From Bacteroides gallinarum DSM 18171 = JCM 13658 (lineage in GTDB: Bacteria > Bacteroidota > Bacteroidia > Bacteroidales > Bacteroidaceae), in assembly GCF_000374365.1 (NCBI RefSeq), contig NZ_KB894146.1, positions 1 through 47,970 on the forward strand: a stretch of DNA of 47,970 nt. The letters run 5' to 3'. The notes under the pieces are model-generated. The model was given only the letters and a program-made list of their open reading frames with translations, ran no database searches and was not told where the DNA came from. Made by a program: the position numbers and the translations under genes. Positions 37,377 to 45,782 of the stretch are shown one piece after another; within the stretch, counting starts at the first letter, position 1; every line of letters begins with the position of its first letter.

Positions 37377-37913
37377 TTATTTTGATTTACAGCTTAATAC
37401 TTCTCTATTGTTTTTTTCTGATAATTCTAATGTTTCCATAAACTTGTCTTTCTTGTGTCTTAACCAACTTATATGCGAAATACTGTTATCATGCTTGAAA
37501 TCAAATTTGCCATCCTTATTCTCTTTAAGAGGGTAAACCGCACCATCTATCTTATAGTGCTGTCCGAACCAAGGAGAATAAATGTCTCCATATTATTTTC
37601 TCATATCCCAATCTATCAACCAATCTCTTGAATGTATCCATTCTACTGCTCAATGATGGTACACCCATTTCCATTTTTTCTTCATGATAGTCATGGGATA
37701 TAACTATTTATGCTTTTATTATCTAAATAGTCCAATAATCCTCATGTCTTAAAAAGTGGAGCCGGATTCTTCGACCAAAATATAATGAGCCTTATCATAT
37801 GACACATAAGATTTTACCCCATTAAAAAGGATTTTTCCAAACTGAATATCCTTTATTGGTGCACTTGCTTCTACACTTTTATCATCATCTGTCTTTATCG
37901 TTATCTTTTCCAT
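37377..37913 (-). pseudogene. Decayed gene in AT-rich insert
   Basis: On the minus strand an ATG at 37913 opens a 54-codon frame (MEKITIKTDDDKSVEASAP...) that stops at 37749. Further on, coding-like sequence continues in other frames: MEMGVPSLSSRMDTFKRLVD and RLGYEKIIW, then after a frame change IYSPWFGQHYKIDGAVYPLK down to a stop at 37377. The pieces read like one protein broken by frameshifts and stops. Its family is not recognised. The 54-aa opening frame might still be made. Sequence from 37303 to 37376 shows nothing else. Confidence 0.55.
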
Positions 37914-38078
37914 TTTTACTCTTTACTAAAATCAGTTCGTTTCTAATAACCCTAAAATTACTTTTGAGAATAAGAATATACATAAATTTAATGGCTATTT
38001 TGTATTGCATGATATCATCTTTACAATTTCCAGCACACAATATGCCTCAAAGTTACAGATTATAGCTATAATATTAAA

Positions 38079-38193
38079 AAGGGGCGTGTCAAACTCTCTA
38101 TTGAGTAATGATACGGCTCTTTTTAGTCTTTTAGGATACTCAAATTTCAAATTATAAGTTCATGTATTCAAAAAATGAGTTTTGACACCCCTT
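38079..38193. repeat. Short inverted-repeat element (MITE-like)
   Basis: AAGGGGCGTGTCAAACTC starting at 38079 is matched inversely by GAGTTTTGACACCCCTT ending at 38193, with a small indel and one mismatch. Flanking ATTAAAAA (38074-38081) and TTTTTAAT (38202-38209) extend the symmetry. The roughly 80-bp interior is non-coding. The G-rich outward ends look like IS termini, so this may be an IS remnant or a MITE. It lies between the decayed gene and the glycosidase gene. Confidence 0.45.
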
Positions 38194-38246
38194 CATTTCT
38201 TTTTAATTAGAGTTCATGAAGAAATAGGATACATATTTACCGAGAT

Positions 38247-38912
38247 TCAATATTCTAAAACCATATCCATTCTATTATTTAATTGTTTCAATAACTTTAT
38301 TATAATTATTATATAATTCGAATCTTCTGCATACCCAATCTCATCAAGCCAAAGCAGATAGTTTCCACCTTTATATTTGTATTGAACTTTAGTATAGTAA
38401 GCCCGGACACTTTCTGTCCAATGATTGAATTCATAGTATTTTCCTGTACGTGGATTGGTAAGCCCGAAAAGATTATGCTTGTTCCGGCATACTGATGAAC
38501 GGAACCATCCGGTCTCTAAAATAGCCTGGGTCAATACGATTTTGGGGTATAGGATTCCGTTTCTTATGATTTCTTTATAAAGATTGTGGATGGTAAGTTC
38601 AGGAAGATTGTTTTCTGATTTCGTAATATCATCTGTTTTCTTTTGCTGCCCTGTTTTAAGGGATGTTTTCCTGTCACTATTCCGGCTGTTATTTTTCAAT
38701 TTCTTCTGATTGTCCGGTCCGACAGTCAGGGTATCCTTTGCCATCATCTCTTTCTTTTTCCCTTCTGTAACATCCTTTCTTGCACAGTTATAAGACTCTT
38801 TTTGTCTTTCTGTTGGCAGAAGTGCCGAATCTCTGGTTATCGTATAGAACTGTGCCGATACGCTTACCGGCAGCAGCATCAGCAGCAGTGAAATCAGAAT
38901 AGTGTTGCGCAT
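38247..38912 (-). CDS. Secreted peptidoglycan hydrolase (glucosaminidase, GH73-like)
   Basis: This 221-aa protein starts with a signal peptide (MRNTILISLLLMLLPVSVSA), then a Lys/Ser-rich linker (about 50-105) and a glucosaminidase domain. The domain has QAILETGWFRSS with the catalytic-type Glu, then HNLFGL and YYTKVQYKYKGGNY. Many conjugative elements carry such an enzyme to open the cell wall for the channel. An ATG at 38951 would add 13 residues before the signal; the later start is preferred because the hydrophobic segment then comes first. The gene runs opposite to the tra genes. Confidence 0.83.
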   Translation of the reverse strand: MRNTILISLLLMLLPVSVSAQFYTITRDSALLPTERQKESYNCARKDVTEGKKKEMMAKDTLTVGPDNQKKLKNNSRNSDRKTSLKTGQQKKTDDITKSENNLPELTIHNLYKEIIRNGILYPKIVLTQAILETGWFRSSVCRNKHNLFGLTNPRTGKYYEFNHWTESVRAYYTKVQYKYKGGNYLLWLDEIGYAEDSNYIIIIIKLLKQLNNRMDMVLEY

Positions 38913-38995
38913 TTCTTTTTCAGGGGATTGCCGTGAATACATTTGTGGCATTCAGGCGGTTAGAACCGCAAATATAACAGCTTAATTACAGTAAT

Positions 38996-39781
38996 ATGGA
39001 AATGCACAACAGAAATCAGTCCGATTTGTTGCCATACGAAAAACTGGCAATACTGGGTATCGACCGTGAAAAGGCGGACAGCTTGCCCATGGAAGTGAAA
39101 GAGAAGCTGATGGCAGGTGAAGTGACTCCCATCATGCAGGTATCCATCAACGCAAGGAACGGCAGCATCATCACCATGCCGATGAAACTTCAGATGACTA
39201 CAGACAAAAACGGTGCTCCGGCTCTGATTACCTATCCGGTACGTGCAGAACTGGATAGGGAACGCAACAAGGTTCTCAACCTCACTCAGCAGGAGGCTGA
39301 ACGTCTGGCCAGAGGTGAGGTAATACAGAAGGCGGTCAACGTAAACGGTGAAAAGACTCAGCAGTATCTGCAGCTTGATCCGGAAACAAAATCCGTCATT
39401 CACAGACGTGTCACAGACATAAAGCTGGAGCAGCGTCTGAAGGACATGGAGAAGGTGAACGACATTGAACTGGGTATGCAGCAGAAGCAGCAGGTACGGG
39501 AGGGAAAACCTGTTGAACTGAATGTGGGCGGTGAGAAGGTTTCGGTCGGCATTGACCTGAAGGAGCAGCAGGGATTCAAGCTTATCAAAGGTGACATGAA
39601 GGAATGGGAAAGACAGCAGAAGCTCCGCTATGACGAGATTCATCCTGAATACCTTGGCCTTGTCATGACTGACAAGAACCGTTGGGAGTATCAGAAGGTG
39701 GTGGACAGACAGTCCGTTGAGCGTACCGTTTCACTCTCTCCATCCCGGAAGGAAACAAAAGCAAACAGCCTTAAACTCTAA
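38996..39781 (+). CDS. DUF4099/DUF3945-like protein
   Basis: This 261-aa protein has LPYEKLAILGIDREKADSLP near residue 10 (DUF4099-like). A later repeat-like unit reads LNLTQQEAERLARGEVIQKA, a DUF3945 pattern, and the C-terminus is charged. Such proteins are common in Bacteroides conjugative elements and are expected to act in the recipient or on DNA, but their function is unknown. The gene is divergent from the glycosidase gene, so a promoter probably lies in 38913-38995. Confidence 0.75.
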   Translation: MEMHNRNQSDLLPYEKLAILGIDREKADSLPMEVKEKLMAGEVTPIMQVSINARNGSIITMPMKLQMTTDKNGAPALITYPVRAELDRERNKVLNLTQQEAERLARGEVIQKAVNVNGEKTQQYLQLDPETKSVIHRRVTDIKLEQRLKDMEKVNDIELGMQQKQQVREGKPVELNVGGEKVSVGIDLKEQQGFKLIKGDMKEWERQQKLRYDEIHPEYLGLVMTDKNRWEYQKVVDRQSVERTVSLSPSRKETKANSLKL

Positions 39782-39792
39782 TACTGATTCCT

Positions 39793-41112
39793 ATGACTAA
39801 AAAGACAGATTCAGATAATGATACCGGTATCATACGGCAGTTCAACGAACTGAAAAAGAAGCATCCGGATGCCATGCTGCTGTTCAGACGGAACAGTTTC
39901 TATGAACTCTATAAGCAGGATGCCGTCAAGGCTGCCGCAGTGCTTGCCATCAAGATTGCAGACAGGATGCTGCCTGACTACAAGAAACCTGTAAAGGTTG
40001 CATCATTTCCACAATCGGCACTTGACGTTTATCTGCCCAGGCTGATACGTTCAGGAATAAGGGTTGCAATCTGTGATGCACTGGACAGTCCTTTGAAGAA
40101 GAAGGCCGTACAGGACAAGGCTGAGAATAATGACAGAACCATTCAAAACAATACAGATATGGGAAAGAAGAAAAAGGAACAGGGTATGCAGGAAGCTCCT
40201 GACAGAACAGTGGAGAACACTATTGATGTAAAACCTGCAAGGGAAAAGAAGTCGAAGGCCAAAGCCGAAACCAAAGCTGAGACCGGGACGGATAATGAAG
40301 TAAAGACCGAAAAGAAGGACGGACAGAAAACGGAAACAGCCCAGGAACGAAAGCCCCGTGAGCCGCAGATGGTGACTGCCAACGGTGAAAAGGTAACTCA
40401 TGGTCATGCCTACCAGAGTACCACCAATCCTGCCGACTGGTACTTTACCGCAAAAATTGACGGACAGCAGCTCAAGCCGCAGAAGATGGATGCAGCCGAC
40501 CTTGCGGCCTACCAGAATAAGGAAATGACGGTGCCGCAGCTGATGGAACGCTACTATCCGACAAAGCTGATGCCGAAGGTATCTGAGGAAGCCTTCCGTA
40601 TGCCAATGGAGATTGCAGGACCGGACGGCTCTATAACCGTAAACAAGTTCAATGTCTATAAGGAGAAGGACGAGCAGCGTCCTGACTTTGGGAAATACAA
40701 GTTCTATGTTCAGGTTGGGGATACGAACATGTCTGCCGTGGCTTCACGCCAGGACCTGAATGCCTACTTCGACAGGGTGGCCACTCCAAACCAGCTTATT
40801 GAAAAGAACTTCGGGGAACGTCTGCATCTGAAATCCGCATACGAGAAGTATCAGCTTCCTGAAGGTGTTGACCCCAAAGGTGTGCGTGTGGCCAAGGACA
40901 GGAACGACAACAAGTGGAAGGTGTCGGTTGACCTCGGAGAGAAAGGACAGACTTCCCGGCATGAAATCTCCTTTGATGACGGCTATTCGCTTTTCAAGAC
41001 CAAGACGGCCACAAGGGAACAGATTGCGGCCAAGTACCTGAATACGGAAATAACCGGTATGCTTGCAGCCAACACCGCAAAGGTGGAGAAAACGGCTTCT
41101 ATGAAAATGTAA
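39793..41112 (+). CDS. Protein with MutS domain I-like N-terminus and DUF3945-like C-terminus
   Basis: This 439-aa protein starts with about 100 residues that resemble the mismatch-binding domain I of MutS: HPDAMLLFRRNSFYELYKQD, then AAAVLAIKIADRM. The F-x-E element (FYE) that contacts mismatches in MutS is kept, but no MutS ATPase follows. A Lys/Glu-rich low-complexity linker (about 110-195) leads to a DUF3945-like region (about 200-430) with TVPQLMERYYPTKLMPKVS. It probably binds unusual DNA structures during transfer; this is inferred. It follows the DUF4099 gene by 11 bp. Confidence 0.72.
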   Translation: MTKKTDSDNDTGIIRQFNELKKKHPDAMLLFRRNSFYELYKQDAVKAAAVLAIKIADRMLPDYKKPVKVASFPQSALDVYLPRLIRSGIRVAICDALDSPLKKKAVQDKAENNDRTIQNNTDMGKKKKEQGMQEAPDRTVENTIDVKPAREKKSKAKAETKAETGTDNEVKTEKKDGQKTETAQERKPREPQMVTANGEKVTHGHAYQSTTNPADWYFTAKIDGQQLKPQKMDAADLAAYQNKEMTVPQLMERYYPTKLMPKVSEEAFRMPMEIAGPDGSITVNKFNVYKEKDEQRPDFGKYKFYVQVGDTNMSAVASRQDLNAYFDRVATPNQLIEKNFGERLHLKSAYEKYQLPEGVDPKGVRVAKDRNDNKWKVSVDLGEKGQTSRHEISFDDGYSLFKTKTATREQIAAKYLNTEITGMLAANTAKVEKTASMKM

Positions 41113-41164
41113 CATAATCAGAGTTGTTTCATCAATTTCATGTAATAAACTAAAGCTATAAGAT

Positions 41165-41395
41165 ATGTCAGCTAAAATGAATCATGAGGAGCTTGTGGAG
41201 CTCCTGCAGGAGGGCAAGATAGGTTTCCTCCGCTTTGTTATGGACAGTGAGAATGCAGATGATTATCTGGAGTGGTGCCGGTCACACGGTACGGACCCTT
41301 CGGATGAATCGGCCGAGTTCTATGTGGAACAGACGGACATCGAGCAGATGGACCGTCAGGTAATGGATGACGACAGCTATGGCATCTGGAACTGA
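41165..41395 (+). CDS. Small acidic protein, unrecognised
   Basis: This 76-aa protein is acidic and probably helical (MNHEELVELLQEGKIGFLRF, then MDSENADDYLEWCRSHG). It sits between the MutS-like gene and the ArdC-like gene, overlapping the latter by 29 bp. Small acidic proteins in such positions can be DNA mimics, but nothing visible proves this. Composition matches the neighbours, which supports a real gene. Confidence 0.65.
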   Translation: MSAKMNHEELVELLQEGKIGFLRFVMDSENADDYLEWCRSHGTDPSDESAEFYVEQTDIEQMDRQVMDDDSYGIWN

Positions 41396-42704
41396 CTCTC
41401 AGGGAAACAGCGGACAGGCGGCCATAGACCGCTTCGCTGCAATGATGATTGAGCGTATGCAGCAGATGAAGGATACCGGATGGAAACAGGGATGGATTGG
41501 CGGTGCATCGGGTTATGCCGGACTTCCGCAGAATGTGGGTGGCCGCAACTATTCCGGTTCCAATTCCTTCTTCCTTCAGATGCATACCGCAGCCATGAAC
41601 TACCAGCTTCCGGTATATCTGACCTTCAAGCAGGCACATAACCTGAAGGCTCATGTCCTGAGGGGTGAAAAGGCCTTCCCGGTGGTGTACTGGGATATGA
41701 TGATAAAGGACAGTCACGGCAAGAGGATAAGCACGGAGGAATACCGTGCAATGAGCAAGGAAGAGAAGAAGGATATGGATGTCATTCCTTTCATCAAGTC
41801 ATTCCCGGTGTACAATGTGGCACAGACCAATCTGGCAGAAGTGCAGCCGGAGAGGATGCAGAAGTTATTGGACAGATTCAAGGTTCCGGAGCTTAGGGAT
41901 ACGGAAGGTATGTACACCCATGCCGCACTCGACCGTATGGTGGAGACGCAGCAGTGGCTTTGTCCGATACATGCCGACAAGCGTGAGAACGGTGCCTATT
42001 ATTCTCCCTCGAAGGATATTGTGGTGCTGCCCATGAAGGCGCAGTTCAATATCGGTGATTCTCCTGAAGAAACATATCGTGGCGGAATGGAGTATTATTC
42101 CACCATGCTGCATGAAATGACTCACTCCACCATGACACCGGAGCGTCTGAACAGGGAGATGGGCGGCAGGTTCGGTGACCCGAAATACGCCAAGGAGGAG
42201 CTGGTGGCGGAACTTACGGCTGCCATGATCAGCCATTCCATGGGCTTTGATTCCAGGATAACGGACAACTCGGCTGCTTATCTGGACTCGTGGATTGGTG
42301 TACTGAAACAGGAACCGAAGTTTATCGTATCGGTCATGGCTGACGTGAACAAGGCTTCCGACCTGATTCTTGACCATGTGGACAGACAGCGTCTGGCTCT
42401 CGGCAAACAGCCTTATCTGGCAAAGAATGATCCGCTGGCTCCAGTCAGTGCGGACGAGGAGATGCCTTTCAAAAATGCGGCCATTGTCAAGACCCGTTCC
42501 GGAGACTATGCCATCCGTGCGTCATACGATGGCGTGGAGCTGGGGCTGAAGAAGGTTTCCAGGGAAACGGCCAGGACATTCTTCCAGCTTACGGACTGGA
42601 AGGACAAGGAGGCTTTCCTGAACATGACGGCACGGAAGACATACGAACCGGAGATAACCATGATGGGCAGGAACCGGAATGCCGGTACAGGGCTTAGTAT
42701 ATGA
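41367..42704 (+). CDS. ArdC-like antirestriction protein with zincin domain
   Basis: This 445-aa protein has an N-terminal ArdC-like single-stranded DNA-binding region (about 15-140, with GGRNYSGSNSFFLQ and LTFKQAHNLKAHVLRGEKAF) and a zincin metallopeptidase domain. The HExxH motif is HEMTH at about 249-253, with the third ligand expected in KEELVAELTAAM. ArdC proteins protect incoming DNA from restriction. The first ATG overlaps the preceding gene by 29 bp; an ATG at 41379 is an equal alternative. The C-terminal 80 residues look like a separate small domain. Confidence 0.85.
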   Translation: MTTAMASGTDSQGNSGQAAIDRFAAMMIERMQQMKDTGWKQGWIGGASGYAGLPQNVGGRNYSGSNSFFLQMHTAAMNYQLPVYLTFKQAHNLKAHVLRGEKAFPVVYWDMMIKDSHGKRISTEEYRAMSKEEKKDMDVIPFIKSFPVYNVAQTNLAEVQPERMQKLLDRFKVPELRDTEGMYTHAALDRMVETQQWLCPIHADKRENGAYYSPSKDIVVLPMKAQFNIGDSPEETYRGGMEYYSTMLHEMTHSTMTPERLNREMGGRFGDPKYAKEELVAELTAAMISHSMGFDSRITDNSAAYLDSWIGVLKQEPKFIVSVMADVNKASDLILDHVDRQRLALGKQPYLAKNDPLAPVSADEEMPFKNAAIVKTRSGDYAIRASYDGVELGLKKVSRETARTFFQLTDWKDKEAFLNMTARKTYEPEITMMGRNRNAGTGLSI

Positions 42705-42734
42705 AATTCTGTATAACATCTTAAATCGGAAAGC

Positions 42735-43922
42735 ATGAGTGACTACAAAGTTAATTTCAGGGAAATGAAATCCCGTGTGGGAATTGATGACATTGCATAT
42801 GCCCTGGGCTACCGTCTGGACAGGAAAGCCGGTGTCGGACGTTACATCGAGCTGGTACTCGGTGAAGGCGGTAACAGGAGGGATACACTGATTGTCAGCC
42901 ATCCCAACGACAAGGCGGCACAGACCTTCTTCCGGCGTGACGGTTCCAAGGGCGATGTGGTGACACTCATACGTGAGAATCTGTCTTCCTTTACAGTATC
43001 CGGAAAAGATGAGTGGCAGAAGATAGCCAAGGTCATGGCACGTTTCGCCAACATGCCTGAACCTGAATACAGGGAGGACAGAGAGTATGTTAAATCGGCA
43101 GGAAAATCATGCGGTGTGTTTGACGCTTCCAGATATGAGGTGAAGCCGGTTGATACAGGTAAAATACCGGGACTGTTTTTCCGGTGCGGACTGTCCAAAG
43201 CGACCGTAACGGCTCTTTCGCCCTTTATTTCCCTTATAAGGGACAGGAACAACGTGAAGTTTGAAGGCTACAATATCGGATTCCCATATACTGACGGAAA
43301 GGGAAATGAAGTCAGGGGGTATGAAATCAGAGGACATGGCGGTTATAAGTCGAAGGCTGCCGGTACGGATTCGTCATCCTCGGCATGGGTGGCTGTTCCT
43401 TCGGGTATCAGTCCGGACAATGTAAGAAGCGTGTTCTTCTGTGAATCTGCATTTGATGCCATGGCCTTCTACCAGATGAACCGGATACAAATTGGGGACA
43501 GTGCAGCTCTGGTTTCACTGGGCGGCACATTTTCCGACCGGCAGATAACCGGAGTTATGGAACGCTTTCCCAATGCACGTGCCTTCGACTGTTTTGACAA
43601 TGACCTGGCCGGGAGGATATACGGACTGCGCATGATGGCTCTGCAGGAAGGTATTCAGATGAAGATAAGCAGGACTGACGGCGGCATCCGGATTGAAGCG
43701 AAGGGAAAGGTATTCGACCCTGACATGAACCGTCCCCTGCTGGCCCAGGTTGCCAGGCAGCTGAACATCCGCTACCGTATGGGACAGTGGCTTCCTCCAA
43801 AGGCTTTCAAGGACTGGAACGACTGTCTGCTGAACAGGCCGATGGAGCCGGTGATTTCACCACACAAAGAGGAACGTGAACAGAATCTGAGCGAACAAAG
43901 GAATAAAGGACGTAAAATCTGA
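42735..43922 (+). CDS. Toprim-domain primase-like protein (DUF3991-type)
   Basis: This 395-aa protein starts with an all-helical segment (DDIAYALGYRLDRKAGVGRY) and KGDVVTLIREN, typical of DUF3991/CHC2-like primase relatives on mobile elements. A Toprim domain follows with the acidic Glu in VFFCESAFDAMAFYQM (about 235) and the D-x-D-like pair in FDCFDNDLAGRIYG (about 280-290). It could prime the transferred strand in the recipient. The N-terminal zinc-finger cysteines of DnaG are absent. It is next to the ArdC-like gene, which fits an establishment role. Confidence 0.8.
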   Translation: MSDYKVNFREMKSRVGIDDIAYALGYRLDRKAGVGRYIELVLGEGGNRRDTLIVSHPNDKAAQTFFRRDGSKGDVVTLIRENLSSFTVSGKDEWQKIAKVMARFANMPEPEYREDREYVKSAGKSCGVFDASRYEVKPVDTGKIPGLFFRCGLSKATVTALSPFISLIRDRNNVKFEGYNIGFPYTDGKGNEVRGYEIRGHGGYKSKAAGTDSSSSAWVAVPSGISPDNVRSVFFCESAFDAMAFYQMNRIQIGDSAALVSLGGTFSDRQITGVMERFPNARAFDCFDNDLAGRIYGLRMMALQEGIQMKISRTDGGIRIEAKGKVFDPDMNRPLLAQVARQLNIRYRMGQWLPPKAFKDWNDCLLNRPMEPVISPHKEEREQNLSEQRNKGRKI

Positions 43923-43927
43923 ATGAT

Positions 43928-44668
43928 ATGGACAAAATCAAGATAAGAATAATGGTAGTGGCTGCCCTTGCTCTTTTTCTGCTGAAAGGTACAGACACTT
44001 TTGCACAACAGACAGACCCGACTCTGACGGGGGCTGTCTTTGCACAGACTTCCACTCTGAAGAATATCTATGACAAACGTCAGAAGGCTCATGAGAAAAT
44101 CATTGCTGCCGAGACTGCCGTAACGGTCGCTCTCGACAGGGTACACAGTGTGGAGGAGAAGATGCTGGAATATCTTTCCAATGCACAGGGTGCCATGCAG
44201 AATCTCTATCAGATTAAGCGTGCCGGGGAACTGGTGGCCACGGAGATACCTCAGAACTGTAGCCTGCTGCTCAAATCGGTCGGCAGTAACCTGAAGGGAA
44301 CGGCCATTGCTGCAATCGTCTCGGACGAGCTGGCTGATGCCGCAACCCAGATGGCTGCGCTTTATCCGTTCATGAAGCAGCTGGTGACTTCCGGAAGCTA
44401 TGATACAGGTGGTTCTGACGGAGGCAAGGAGAAGCACAAGGTAAACCTGCTCAGTTCTTCCGAGCGGTATTACATAGCAAACGAGGTACTGACCAGACTG
44501 GAGGCTGTTAATACCGACCTCTTTATCCTGGCATGGCAGGTACGCACACTCTCATGGAACGACCTCTGGTTCTCTCTTGACCCGGAAGGATGGGCAAGCG
44601 TGATGTCCGGCAAGAACATCATAGGAGGAATCGTTGCGGACTGGAACCGGGGGTTCTCATTCAATTAA
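43928..44668 (+). CDS. Secreted protein, paralogue of the tra-region protein at 26018
   Basis: This 246-aa protein has a signal peptide (VVAALALFLLKGTDTFA). The helical body shows heptad-like Ala/Leu (about 40-90). The C-terminus reads DLWFSLDPEGWASVMSGKN and then IVADWNRGF, matching the end of the protein at 26018-26764. Both are probably periplasmic. A second copy 17 kb away suggests either duplication or two related subunits. It starts 5 bp after the Toprim gene. Confidence 0.72.
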   Translation: MDKIKIRIMVVAALALFLLKGTDTFAQQTDPTLTGAVFAQTSTLKNIYDKRQKAHEKIIAAETAVTVALDRVHSVEEKMLEYLSNAQGAMQNLYQIKRAGELVATEIPQNCSLLLKSVGSNLKGTAIAAIVSDELADAATQMAALYPFMKQLVTSGSYDTGGSDGGKEKHKVNLLSSSERYYIANEVLTRLEAVNTDLFILAWQVRTLSWNDLWFSLDPEGWASVMSGKNIIGGIVADWNRGFSFN

Positions 44669-44694
44669 TTCAAACATTGTAATTTATCAGGAAT

Positions 44695-45240
44695 ATGGAT
44701 TCAGAAAAGAAGATTATAGGACGCTGTCCGTTCTGCGGCGGCAACGTGGTGAAGACCTGTAAGGGGTATCGCTGCGAAAACAACACAGGTGAGCATCCTT
44801 CTTGTGTGCTCAACATCAATGCCATCATCGGCAACCGGAAAATGAATGACGGGGAGATTACTGATTTTCTGGAGAAACGCCGTATCCTTCTGGACGGCTT
44901 TTCCACCAAGGAAGGAAAGACTTTCCCGACAGTGCTGGAACTTGCCGATGACGGTGCAGTCAATATGCAGTCTGTTATCGGCAGGTGTCCGCACTGCGGC
45001 GGCGAAGTACGTGTGGGAACAAGGGCTTTCAACTGTTCAAACTACAGCAACCAGGAAGCACCATGTTCCTTCGCCATATGGAGGAATATAGGCGGCCATC
45101 AGCTGACACTGGACGAGGCGAAAGAGCTTTGTGAGAAGAACATTACTTCATCAGAACTGGAAATGTACCGGGAGGACGGTTCCATTTACCGCAAACGCCT
45201 CGGTCTGGCTCCGGACAAACTTCAAATCGTAAAGATATGA
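44695..45240 (+). CDS. Double zinc-ribbon protein, topoisomerase-tail-like
   Basis: This 181-aa protein has two similar zinc-ribbon units: CPFCGGNVVKTCKGYRC near 9-25, and CPHCGGEVRVGTRAFNC near 98-114, the latter followed by CSFAIWRNIGGHQLT. These resemble the C-terminal zinc-finger repeats of type IA topoisomerases and the small proteins derived from them. It probably binds DNA. It ends in a 4-bp overlap (ATGA) with the next gene. Confidence 0.75.
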   Translation: MDSEKKIIGRCPFCGGNVVKTCKGYRCENNTGEHPSCVLNINAIIGNRKMNDGEITDFLEKRRILLDGFSTKEGKTFPTVLELADDGAVNMQSVIGRCPHCGGEVRVGTRAFNCSNYSNQEAPCSFAIWRNIGGHQLTLDEAKELCEKNITSSELEMYREDGSIYRKRLGLAPDKLQIVKI

Positions 45241-45782
45241 AACAGGGAAAGAAACTTCTGATACTGCCTGCAGTGGCAGTTCTGCTCGGAATGGGAACCG
45301 GCTGCTCGGACAATAGTGAGAATAAGGCACAGGATATGGCCAAAAAGGCACTGATGGCTTCAGTGGACAATCCAGAATCCGTAAAGATTGTCGGTATTAG
45401 CAAACCGGATTCTGTATTTGGCCGTGAGTATGTTACCATGAAAGAGAAGATGGCTCTTTCTGTAGCCATGATGAAAATCAGCCGCAGGTTTATGGAGAAT
45501 ACGGATTTTGATAATCCAGATTCAGAATGTCACGGGATGTCCGGACAGATGAAACGTCAGATGGATGCCATGACAGCCCTCCGCTCTCTGATGTTTACAG
45601 AAGAACTGAAGCCTGCAGGTGATGAAGCTAGGCAGGAACGCAAGCCGTTCAGCGGTTGGAAGGTAAAGATAGAGTATGAAGCCACTGATTCTGACGGACA
45701 ACCGTACTGCTCTGAATACTGGTTCATTATGGATAAGGAAGCACAATGTGTTATCAGGTCATTTGAAATCCCACTGTTATGA
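45237..45782 (+). CDS. Putative lipoprotein
   Basis: This 181-aa protein has a lipoprotein signal (LLILPAVAVLLGMGTGCSDN) with the lipid-modified Cys in GTGC at about 21-24. The rest is a mixed alpha/beta domain with no recognised family. It overlaps its neighbours by 4 bp at both ends, so three genes (44695-46453) are translated as a block. An envelope role near the transfer channel or in entry exclusion is possible; the sequence does not show it. Confidence 0.7.
   Translation: MKQGKKLLILPAVAVLLGMGTGCSDNSENKAQDMAKKALMASVDNPESVKIVGISKPDSVFGREYVTMKEKMALSVAMMKISRRFMENTDFDNPDSECHGMSGQMKRQMDAMTALRSLMFTEELKPAGDEARQERKPFSGWKVKIEYEATDSDGQPYCSEYWFIMDKEAQCVIRSFEIPLL

Noticed and set aside
37856..38065. 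Rightward 69-codon frame in the AT-rich insert
   Set aside because: It overlaps the opening of the decayed leftward gene and has the low-complexity Leu/Phe/Ser content of an antisense shadow.
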